Assembly (NCBI GenBank): GCA_009777845.1
Contig: WRLD01000007.1
Span: 1-64,000 of the forward strand
Direction of reading: 5' to 3'
Source: Defluviitaleaceae bacterium
Lineage (GTDB): Bacteria; Bacillota; Clostridia; Lachnospirales; WQUN01
Length of the DNA stretch: 64,000 nt
Part shown: piece after piece, positions 55,005 through 62,751 of the stretch
How positions within the stretch are numbered: the stretch's first letter is position 1
How the letters are laid out: each line of letters begins with the position of its first letter
Translations under genes and position numbers: made by a program
Notes under the pieces: model-generated
Told to the model about the DNA's origin: nothing
Databases searched by the model: none
Seen by the model: the letters and a program-made list of their open reading frames with translations, nothing else

Positions 55005-58000
55005 TTAATTCTCCACTAAGACAATATAAGCATCAGCACTCATATTAGGCGCAAGTGTTACCTCATTCCGCCGTACATTAGTAAACGCCAAAATCTGTTG
55101 CCCTGCTTGCAATCCGCTTGCGCCGATTACTTGGTTGCGGTCTACAATCACCGTGTTGGGCTGTGCCGTAATGGAAGCGGTCGGGTTGGTTACGCTTATT
55201 CTGTCCCAGCCGCCTGTGGCAGGGTTAAAGACAGTAACGTCACGCAATTCCAGCGTGTTGCCGTTCGCGCTGTAAATAATGCCGCGCATGGCTAAATGAC
55301 CCGATGCGTTGGCGGTTTGCGGTATAGGCTCGGTAAACGGCGCGTCTATTACCCTTACGGCGCGGCCGCCCTCCACGATTACGGTGTACGTATCGCCGAT
55401 TACGGAAGCGTCCGTATAGCCGATAAAATCGTCAATGCTTGTAACGCCGCTTTCGTTTATAAATAGCGTGTTATGGTCGATTGTAAACTCGCGTTCGATT
55501 GGCGTAAAATTCCAGCGGAAGCCGTCAAATAGGCTCATGGTTTCCACGCGGAAGCCCTCGAACGGCCATACGCGGTTAATCCGTCCGCGTACTATTTGTA
55601 CGCCAGAGGTCGCAGGGGCAGCCCCTATGTCAACCACAGCGGCAGTACCGCCGTTAAGCGCGACTCTTGCCCAGTCGGGCGCGGAAATATGCCCTTGCTC
55701 CACAAGCCGTCCGTTGCGGACGACGATTGTACCCGCATCTGTTTGTATACTGCCTGGCAGTTCGAGCAAGCTAAACGCATTATTTGCCGAGGAAAGCACA
55801 GTACCTGCGCGGACAAGCTCATCTCTGCCTGTACGCACGCTCACCATGGCGGCGCGTTGCCCTGCGAAGTGGTTCTCCATAGCTATATAAACGGTAGAAT
55901 CGGAACGCTGTAGATAGCGGTTTACATGCGCGAGCGTTACGGCTCTGCCGTCTAGGAAATATCGTACATTAGAGCCGCTTATATTTTGGGAAACAAGCGG
56001 ACTGTGGTTTCGCCAGCCGTCTGGCGTAAGCTGGCGCGCGTTTTGAATTTGCAGGGTATTTTGCGCGGCGTTGTAGCCGCCGATTTGCCCTGTAAGAATT
56101 GCGCTTATGTGGTGGCCGCCTGTGTCGAGATTTATTTCGCGTACAGACTCCATCATCACGCCTGGCGCGAGAATGGCTTGGTTTACGGTAAGCCGCGCGT
56201 AGTCGCCTAGCTGAATTTTGTCGGGGCTTACTGGGCGGCCGTTTTCCAACGTCAAAATGCCGTCAACCACGGTGTACCACATGCTTTGACCGTTATTAAA
56301 TTCCATTAGCATATCAAAATATCCGCCGTGGTTGCGTATTTCGCGAACGCGCCCATAACGCGAGGTAGTGTTTTCCGCCGCGTTTAGCTCCACTATTCTG
56401 AGCGGGTCGTCGTCCGCCGTCACGAAAACGACAATATCGCCAGGGATTACGTCAGAAATATCCGCTTCACGAGGGTGGAGTAGGGGAAACATTTCGTGCA
56501 AGCCGCCGATTGTGTCGCGCATGTCATAAAATGGACGGCGGTGAACCTTTAATTGCCCTGTATTAAATGTAAAGCTCTGCTCCTTGCGGTTTGCATCTAA
56601 AATGGTCAAATAGCCGATTTGCGGGTCGATTTCCACCACAAGCCCGCGGTTTTCGGGGACAAGCACCTCTTGCCCCACAAATTCTATAGCGGTGATTACA
56701 TTTCCTACCAAAATAGCGTCATAAAACGCGCCGCGCGGCAAGCCTGCCGCAGGGGCAAGCTGGTTGCCCTTAAAGCGGATAAACGGCACATTGTTGTGGT
56801 CGTTTCCGTACAAGCCGCGGCTCATAGGGAACGTAAAAACGCGGTCTTGGTTGTTGCGGAAGGTCATAGTGCCGTTGTCCATGTCAATTATTTCCAAACG
56901 CCCGCGGAAGGTCTGTGTAACCACCGTGTTTGTTACGTTTACATACCAAATTGTGCCAGTAGCAGGCTCGATAATATACTCTATTTGGTCGCTTACCTCC
57001 AGTGAATTTAAGCCCATGGCATAGCCGCCGCGGAAAACAACCGCATCAAGCGGGCCAGTTTGTTGCGGCGAGGGGCTTCCTGATAGGGTGTGGCGTAGTA
57101 TGTCCACGCTACCGTCCGCACGGCGTACATGTACGTGATGCCACAAAATTCCTGCGCCTGTTTCCGTATATTGCTCGCTTGTGATGTCTGCAACAACGCC
57201 GATTCGGCGTTCAAGCCCCATGGTTTGGTAAAGAACATTGTCGAGATTGCGGATAATTTGTGCCATTTCTTGCCGTGTTACGGAGCTTTTCGGGGCGTAA
57301 AGAGCGGCGGTTTGGCCGTTCATTACATTGCTACGCAAAAGCCTTTCTACATTAGTAAAGCGGTTGGCGGAAATGGTGTTCCAGTCCGTGAAGCTACGCG
57401 CGGAAACGCCCGCCGTGTTAGCGGTAAATGTCGCGCCTGCAAATAACATGGCTTCCGCAACCCAAAAAGCCACGTCCTCACGAGTGGCGGCGGCGGTACG
57501 GTTGAAGCCCAGATTTTCTGTAGCTATTTCGGGGGCTTCGTCTGCTTCGTCGGCGGCTGGCGCGGCTGTGGTAAGCTCCGCCAACGCGGCTGTGTAGTCG
57601 TCTGGCTGTAGCATACCCATAGTAGATGCCAACTGCAAATATCCCATAGCCCACGCTGCGCCTACGGGTGTACCCTCGGGCAGGTCGGGCTGTGCCTCCG
57701 CCATAGTCAAGGCAAGCTCGCTAAGCCCTGCCGCACTAAGCGCGTAAGAAATGGCCTCCTCGTTGGTGATTGGCGCGGTTGGTCGGAATTGCGATTGCGT
57801 AGGGTGCATAATTTCCAACGCACCGCCGCGAATAATTACCTCGCGGTTGGCGTTATTTTCGGGCAGGTCGGTAAATTGCAGCTGTTGAATTAGTCGGTTT
57901 GCTTGCAAGCGCCCGACAAACTCGTTATTGACAGGGTCGGTGAGAATAAGCGCGTCCTCGGTTTGTCCGCTTGCGGCGGTGTTCGCGGCGGCGTTCGTGC

Positions 58001-58100
58001 CGTTGGCTTGCGTGGGTTCGTCCGCTAGGCTTATAGCAGGAATGATGAGTATAAGTACAAGTGCAAAGCATATTGCTTGCATGAAAGGCTTCTTAAACAT
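55005..58100 (-). CDS. Large secreted protein with N-terminal SLH domains
   Basis: 1031 residues from ATG at 58100 (AAGGGGGA upstream). Signal peptide 1-26. Three SLH-type segments lie in about 60-270 (PTAPITNEEAISYALSAAGL; TREDVAFWVAEAMLFAGATF; YAPKSSVTRQEMAQIIRNLD). The remaining 750 residues are a series of small beta-barrel-like repeats with alternating GLVVEIDPQIGYLTILDANR, GRVREIRNHGGYFDML, GRINRVWPFEGFRVET patterns, as in large S-layer-associated proteins. Probably a structural component of the cell surface; no enzyme motif seen. Confidence 0.82.
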   Translation of the reverse strand: MFKKPFMQAICFALVLILIIPAISLADEPTQANGTNAAANTAASGQTEDALILTDPVNNEFVGRLQANRLIQQLQFTDLPENNANREVIIRGGALEIMHPTQSQFRPTAPITNEEAISYALSAAGLSELALTMAEAQPDLPEGTPVGAAWAMGYLQLASTMGMLQPDDYTAALAELTTAAPAADEADEAPEIATENLGFNRTAAATREDVAFWVAEAMLFAGATFTANTAGVSARSFTDWNTISANRFTNVERLLRSNVMNGQTAALYAPKSSVTRQEMAQIIRNLDNVLYQTMGLERRIGVVADITSEQYTETGAGILWHHVHVRRADGSVDILRHTLSGSPSPQQTGPLDAVVFRGGYAMGLNSLEVSDQIEYIIEPATGTIWYVNVTNTVVTQTFRGRLEIIDMDNGTMTFRNNQDRVFTFPMSRGLYGNDHNNVPFIRFKGNQLAPAAGLPRGAFYDAILVGNVITAIEFVGQEVLVPENRGLVVEIDPQIGYLTILDANRKEQSFTFNTGQLKVHRRPFYDMRDTIGGLHEMFPLLHPREADISDVIPGDIVVFVTADDDPLRIVELNAAENTTSRYGRVREIRNHGGYFDMLMEFNNGQSMWYTVVDGILTLENGRPVSPDKIQLGDYARLTVNQAILAPGVMMESVREINLDTGGHHISAILTGQIGGYNAAQNTLQIQNARQLTPDGWRNHSPLVSQNISGSNVRYFLDGRAVTLAHVNRYLQRSDSTVYIAMENHFAGQRAAMVSVRTGRDELVRAGTVLSSANNAFSLLELPGSIQTDAGTIVVRNGRLVEQGHISAPDWARVALNGGTAAVVDIGAAPATSGVQIVRGRINRVWPFEGFRVETMSLFDGFRWNFTPIEREFTIDHNTLFINESGVTSIDDFIGYTDASVIGDTYTVIVEGGRAVRVIDAPFTEPIPQTANASGHLAMRGIIYSANGNTLELRDVTVFNPATGGWDRISVTNPTASITAQPNTVIVDRNQVIGASGLQAGQQILAFTNVRRNEVTLAPNMSADAYIVLVEN

Positions 58101-58214
58101 GTAATCCCCCTTGGGTTTAGGATTTGGCAATTTCTTTAGGAAGTTTTTAGGCTATTGGTCTTAGTGCAGTCACATTATACAACAGTATTAAATAAATACC
58201 AAGCAATTTGTTTT

Positions 58215-59081
58215 TCATTTTTTTAAAAGAAATGGAAACATTCCTTTTACTCGTAGCATAGCCCCATAAATCTCTTTCTTACTATACCGTTTTCCGCAAT
58301 CCGCGTGGAGCTTCTGTGCGGCGGCTTTTAGGCTGCAATCGGATTTTAGCATAATATCTACTAGCCGCGCCTCTATGGATAATTGCTCGTCCTCGTTTTC
58401 CGCGGCAGTGTCAAGCGGCGGTGCGCCGTGTATCACGCAGGTGTATTCGCCCTTTTCGTAGGGGTGGTTTATTATTTCGTCCAGAATTTCTTGTGCCGTG
58501 CCGCGGTAAATCCGCTCGAATTTTTTGGAAATATCGTTGCATAGGCAGATTTGTGCGGCGGGCAGCTGTTCCTTTAGCAAGCCAAGCACGGAAAAAATGC
58601 GCTTGGGCGATTCGTAGAATACGACAGTTTGTGTAGCTGAAAGGACATCTATAAGTGTGCCTAGCGCGTTTTTGCCGCGCGGCAAAAAGCCGATAAACGA
58701 AAAGCGCGATAACGCGAAGCCCGAAACAGAAAGTGCGGCAATGACCGCGCTCGCGCCGCAAACAGGCACGACCTCTATACCCGCCTCCGCCGCAAGCCGC
58801 ACAATTGTATGCCCGGGGTCGGAAATGCAGGGCGTGCCGGCATCGGAAATAAGCGCGACATTTTTGCCCTCCAGCAACGCGTTAATAAAAAAATCCCCGC
58901 GTTTTTCCTCATTAAATTTATGACACGAAAACATAGGGGTTTTTATATTAAAATGCGAAAGCAGACCGCGGCTGTGGCGCGTGTCCTCGGCGGCAATCAT
59001 ATCAACCTCGCCCAAAATGCGAATCGCACGGGCGGTAATATCTTCCAGATTGCCAATCGGCGTAGCGACAATATATAACAA
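58215..59081 (-). CDS. rsmI: 16S rRNA (cytidine-1402-2'-O)-methyltransferase
   Basis: 288 residues from TTG at 59081 with GGAGG 12 bases upstream; the frame upstream has no homology. SAM-dependent tetrapyrrole-methylase fold: LYIVATPIGNLEDIT, AAEDTRHSRGLL, SDAGTPCISDPGH, VPVCGASAVIAALSVSG, GFLPRG, FYESPKRI. Methylates the ribose of C1402 in 16S rRNA. It starts one base after the stop of the upstream gene. Confidence 0.92.
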   Translation of the reverse strand: MLYIVATPIGNLEDITARAIRILGEVDMIAAEDTRHSRGLLSHFNIKTPMFSCHKFNEEKRGDFFINALLEGKNVALISDAGTPCISDPGHTIVRLAAEAGIEVVPVCGASAVIAALSVSGFALSRFSFIGFLPRGKNALGTLIDVLSATQTVVFYESPKRIFSVLGLLKEQLPAAQICLCNDISKKFERIYRGTAQEILDEIINHPYEKGEYTCVIHGAPPLDTAAENEDEQLSIEARLVDIMLKSDCSLKAAAQKLHADCGKRYSKKEIYGAMLRVKGMFPFLLKK

Positions 59082-59082
59082 A

Positions 59083-59646
59083 TTACACCACAACCTCCAT
59101 ATTGATATTCGGGTCGTAGCCTCCGTCGTCGGCATGAAAAAGATAATCGCGGCGTATGTATACCCGCTTTTCCTCCATGTCATAAAAACGGCGGCGGCGT
59201 TTCGAGGGCGTATCGTCGCTTCGGCGTGTCGTTTTTTCTTCCTCAATGGCGCGTTCGCGGCGGCGTATTGCCATTATTTGCTGGTCAACCTTGTTTATCT
59301 GTAGCTTTATGTCCATTGTGCCAATATCGCGCGTGCGTTCGTCTAGGTTGCTTGTGTAAACCTCGCCGAGCTTCGCGACTAGCTGCGCCCGTACCTGATG
59401 CGCCTTGCGTAGGGAATCCGTGTTGCTCAACCGCGTGACCCCTGTTTTCTTCTTGGCAGGGCGTTGCTTGCGTTGCTCCTCGCGAATTTTTTCGCGTGCG
59501 GCAATAAGGCGTTGCAACAGGCTTTCCGTTTGCGATTCTTGGAATTTTTTAAATTCCGCCGTGAAGCTCTTGGCTGGCGCGTCGGCGGTTTTAAAGGCTA
59601 TGCCCTTGCCGCGCTTGAAATTGCTAGAATACCCTCTAATAGTCAT
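59083..59646 (-). CDS. Hypothetical coiled-coil protein
   Basis: 187 residues, strongly basic and helical: FTAEFKKFQESQTESLLQRL, REKIREEQRKQRPAKKKTG, MDIKLQINKVDQQIMAIRRR. No signal peptide or membrane segment. C-terminus YDPNINMEVVV. Family not recognised. Transcribed with rsmI. The basic coiled coil could bind RNA or DNA, or a spore or flagellar structure. Confidence 0.65.
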   Translation of the reverse strand: MTIRGYSSNFKRGKGIAFKTADAPAKSFTAEFKKFQESQTESLLQRLIAAREKIREEQRKQRPAKKKTGVTRLSNTDSLRKAHQVRAQLVAKLGEVYTSNLDERTRDIGTMDIKLQINKVDQQIMAIRRRERAIEEEKTTRRSDDTPSKRRRRFYDMEEKRVYIRRDYLFHADDGGYDPNINMEVVV

Positions 59647-59734
59647 ACGGCTTCCCTGCCTTTGTTCTGCGAATTACATTCCCTATAGTGTTTATCGGAA
59701 ATTTTTTCATTTTTGTTAATAGGAAAAGGAGGGG

Positions 59735-60210
59735 CGATGGAACGCGGATTTTAAAGGCATGGAACGCGGATTTACGCGGATTTAACGGATTTTCGCGGAT
59801 TTTTTCGTGCGTTCATTAGAACTAGCGGAATGTGGATTACGTGGGTTTTTATTTACACGGATTTTAAAGGCAATGGAACGCGGATTTACACGGATTACGC
59901 GGATTCGTTCTCGCATTCATTCAGAACTAGGGAAGTGTGAATTGCGTGCTTTTTTATTTACGCGGATTTTTTCGTGCGTTCATTGAGAAATAAACGTCAA
60001 TACATTTTCCCACGAGCCAATCTGCGAAATCCGCGAGAATCCGCCAAATCCGTGTTCCATTACCCTTAATTTACATGGATAAAATTTGTATCCCATTGTA
60101 GGGGACGGATTTATCCGTCCCGAGGTACGCACGTTCGTCAATTCGGGGATGGACAACGTCCATTAACGCAGAGCGAGGTAACCTCGGGACGGATAAATCC
60201 GTCCCCTACA
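59735..60210. repeat. Family B array followed by one family A element
   Basis: 59735-60080: ACGGATTTTCGCGGATTTTT, AACGCGGATTTACACGGATT and inverted words. 60096-60208: complete family A element with 30-base terminal inverted repeats. No gene in 59647-60258. Confidence 0.8.
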
Positions 60211-60258
60211 AAAACCGTTACTGTGTCCGTTGATACGCAAATTGCGTGGGGTTTTATA

Positions 60259-60897
60259 TCAATCCCCCATCTTCTCCGCTATCGCCTTAGTAGCGTGTAC
60301 CGTCCCATGAGGGTGGTGCGGCGGCGCGTAGATTACATATAGCTTCATAGGCTCGGAGCCTACATTTGTTATATTGTGCCACGTCCCCGCAGGTACAAAA
60401 ACCGCGCTGTTGGCAAATACAGTTTGCTTGTAGGTCAAATTATTCTTGGCGTTGCCCATTTGTACTACGCCCTGCCCTTGCTCTAGTCGCAAAAACTGGT
60501 CGTTGTCGGGGTGTACCTCCAGCCCAATATCCTCGCCCACGGGAATACACATAAGCGTGGACTGCATGTGCGGGCCAGTCCACAGGGTTTGTCGGTACAT
60601 GTCGTTTGCTAGGGTGGCCTGCTCGATATTTACCACAAATGGGTTGGGGCCGTAATCTGTGAAAGGAACAGGCGGTCTAAGCAGCGGCGGCGAGGTGCTG
60701 TGAATATGCGGCGGTACGGTGGTGGTTACTGGTCGATGCGGCGGACGGTGAATAGGGTGCGGCGGCGGCGGCGCAACGGGTCGGGCGGGTCTTGGGGGGC
60801 TTGCGGAGCGCGGCGGATATGGGTACGGCGTAGGTCGAGCTGGGCTAATGTGCCTACTTCCATCAAAATTCCGCTGAGAATCTCTTTGATTAAACAT
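60259..60897 (-). CDS. Cupin protein with proline-rich N-terminus
   Basis: 212 residues from ATG at 60897 with GGAGG. Residues 15-75 are Pro/His/Arg-rich and disordered. Residues about 85-205 form a cupin barrel: LWTGPHMQSTLMCIPVGED, EVHPDNDQFLRLEQGQGVV, VFVPAGTWHNITNVG, LYVIYAPPHHPHGTVH. Single-domain cupins of this type bind a metal; the disordered tail suggests a coat or surface role, not proven. The ribosome site lies inside a 41-base palindrome. Confidence 0.82.
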   Translation of the reverse strand: MFNQRDSQRNFDGSRHISPARPTPYPYPPRSASPPRPARPVAPPPPHPIHRPPHRPVTTTVPPHIHSTSPPLLRPPVPFTDYGPNPFVVNIEQATLANDMYRQTLWTGPHMQSTLMCIPVGEDIGLEVHPDNDQFLRLEQGQGVVQMGNAKNNLTYKQTVFANSAVFVPAGTWHNITNVGSEPMKLYVIYAPPHHPHGTVHATKAIAEKMGD

Positions 60898-60903
60898 TAA
60901 AAA

Positions 60904-60944
60904 TGCCTCCATATAATACAAGATACTTGTATTATATGGAGGCA
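60904..60944. promoter_or_regulatory. Perfect 19-bp palindrome covering the cupin ribosome-binding site
   Basis: TGCCTCCATATAATACAAG (60904-60922), 3 bases, CTTGTATTATATGGAGGCA (60926-60944). In the cupin message the hairpin buries GGAGG; each strand also contains TATAAT. It may be a translational switch, an operator, or (with TTTTTA following) a terminator of the upstream yggT transcript. Confidence 0.6.
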
Positions 60945-60978
60945 AGCTAGAAATGTTAAACTTCTGAAATCGTTAAAC

Positions 60979-61259
60979 CTACAAAAACGACCTAAGCACA
61001 TTAAGAATAAACGCCTGCACTATCCCTAATAGCACAAACACAATAACAGGCGAAAAGTCCAGAACCATTCCCGGCCGCCAAGGGGCGAACGGTAGAGCAA
61101 ATTCCTGACAGGGGCTAAAATAGGCTCGGTCAAGGAAAAAAGCAAGCGAACAAAATCGTTATTCCTACCGATGGGAATCCATGAAAGAATAATACGCACA
61201 ATAAGCAGGATTTCTAATGCCTTAAAAAACCATCGAACAGCCTGGATTAAAGGGTACAT
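60979..61259 (-). pseudogene. yggT: YggT-family membrane protein with frameshift
   Basis: Small membrane protein normally next to sepF. The readable frame (61026-61259, 77 residues) has the first helix and LTEPILAPVRNLL, then goes out of frame after SPLGGR and ends WTFRLLLCLCY. In the next frame the expected ending GMVLDFSPVIVFVLLG with IVQAFILNVLRSFL continues to TAG at 60979. One G missing from the run at 61070-61072 (CCC on the plus strand) explains it. It could be real inactivation or a sequence error. Confidence 0.75.
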
Positions 61260-61822
61260 TATTTTGCCTTGCTAAAAAAATTTGTGTCGAAGGCTCTTTC
61301 TGTGGCGGAATCTGGCATAACCCTGTGATTTGCAGGCGAGAATGTGAACACATCTACACCGATTCTGTGGAACGAGCCGCCAATGCCCTCGCAAATTCCG
61401 CAGAGGTAATCGGCTATTCTTTGTGCCTCTACCTCGGGGCTGTCAACGTCCATTTTTAGAATACAGGTTCTGCCGTTGAGGATATGGGGACGCAAAAAAT
61501 CCCTCGCATAGTCTAGGCTGTCGGGCATGGCGTATATAATCTCAGCTTGACTTGCCTCGTAGCTAGAAGCTGATGCCTTTTGTGCAAAGTCAAAGACATT
61601 GCTTGCCCTGCGTGCAGAGGAAGAACTGGCCGTACTGGAAGCCGCTCTCGCCTTGGGCTGTGGGGCTTTTGCTCTTGGCTCACGCGCTTCGGGTACGTAC
61701 TCATCTTCTAGCTCGTCCTCATAGCCATAGTCGTAATCGTAGTCGGCGTAATGCTCGTCCGCTCCGGGAGCAACCATAGATTTAGCGATTCTGTCGCCAA
61801 GCCGTTTGAAAAAAGATACCAT
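61259..61822 (-). CDS. sepF: Cell division protein SepF
   Basis: 187 residues from ATG at 61822 (GGGAGG upstream). N-terminal amphipathic membrane anchor MVSFFKRLGDRI, acidic Tyr-rich linker, then the SepF domain (about 100-187): AEIIYAMPDSLDYARDFLRP, GRTCILKMDVDSPEVEAQRI, DYLCGICEGIGGSFHRIGVDVF. Tethers FtsZ to the membrane. Stop and yggT start overlap by one base. Confidence 0.92.
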   Translation of the reverse strand: MVSFFKRLGDRIAKSMVAPGADEHYADYDYDYGYEDELEDEYVPEAREPRAKAPQPKARAASSTASSSSARRASNVFDFAQKASASSYEASQAEIIYAMPDSLDYARDFLRPHILNGRTCILKMDVDSPEVEAQRIADYLCGICEGIGGSFHRIGVDVFTFSPANHRVMPDSATERAFDTNFFSKAK

Positions 61823-61869
61823 GTGAAACCTCCCTGTTTCCGTATTGTAAGGAAGTGCAACTTCCAAAA

Positions 61870-62037
61870 CTTAGAAGCTGTGTTCATAGCCGCTCAACGC
61901 CGCCTTGTCGGTCGAATTTCCGCCACTCTGCGTCGGGATTTCGCTTGCGTGCCTCTAGCACGCGGCGCGAAACCCTCCTTGATTGGCGAAAATTCGCCGC
62001 GACAATTCGGCATTTCGGGCTATGAACACAACTTCTA
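61870..62037. repeat. 168-bp element with 20-bp terminal inverted repeats between yggS and sepF
   Basis: TAGAAGCTGTGTTCATAGCC (from about 61870) is the complement, with one change, of GGCTATGAACACAACTTCTA (62018-62037). The interior has further self-complementary GC-rich parts. The right terminus supplies the stop codon of yggS. Not related to families A, B or C. Confidence 0.7.
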
Positions 62038-62751
62038 ACGCTCTCCAAAAAGTGCTGTGCCTAATCGTATCATGGTCGCGCCCTCCTCTATAGCAACAGA
62101 GAAGTCTGCGGACATGCCCATTGACAATTCTAGTGGTTTTTCATTATGACAGCTGATACTCTTTGTGTCAAGAAAAATTTTGTCAATTCCACCAACAATT
62201 TCCCTCAGATTTCTAAAAAACACTCGATTATCTTCAGCATTTTCAACAAAAGGCGGTATACACATAAGCCCCGACAGCCTTACAAACCGCATATTTACTA
62301 GGCTTTCCGCAAATTCTAGGGCTTCACTCGGCTCTATTCCGTGCTTGCTTGATTCGCCTGCGATATTGATTTCGGCTAGGATATTTACTACCTTTCCTAT
62401 TTGCTCGCCGCGCTTGTTTATTTCCAATGCGAGGTCGAGCGAGTCTACCGAATGTATTAAATCCACCTTGTCAACAATGTATTTCACCTTATTTTTTTGC
62501 AAATGCCCGATAAAATGCCATTCGCGCGGCCTAATTCTCTCTTTTTGAAAAAATTCGTACTTAGGAAGCAGCTCTTGAACGCGATTTTCGCCGATGATTT
62601 CTACTCCTGCCGCCAAAAGCTCGCTTATCCGCGAGGTGCAAATAGTTTTAGTAACGCCAATTAGCTTAATTTCCTCGGGCTTGCGACCTGCTTTTCTCGC
62701 AGAAGCGGCAATTTGCTGGCGTATGGCGTTCACATTCTCATAAATGCTCAT
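62035..62751 (-). CDS. yggS: YggS-family PLP-binding protein (PLP homeostasis)
   Basis: 238 residues. Alanine-racemase-like TIM barrel: LIGVTKTICTSRISELLAAG with the PLP lysine, GENRVQELLPKY, WHFIGHLQKNKVKYI, INIAGESSKHGI, LSGLMCIPPF, LSMGMSADFSVAIEEGATMIRLGTALFG. Controls the free PLP pool. Gene order HlyD-like, yggS, sepF, yggT is common in Clostridia. Overlaps the upstream gene by 4 bases. Confidence 0.94.
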   Translation of the reverse strand: MSIYENVNAIRQQIAASARKAGRKPEEIKLIGVTKTICTSRISELLAAGVEIIGENRVQELLPKYEFFQKERIRPREWHFIGHLQKNKVKYIVDKVDLIHSVDSLDLALEINKRGEQIGKVVNILAEINIAGESSKHGIEPSEALEFAESLVNMRFVRLSGLMCIPPFVENAEDNRVFFRNLREIVGGIDKIFLDTKSISCHNEKPLELSMGMSADFSVAIEEGATMIRLGTALFGER

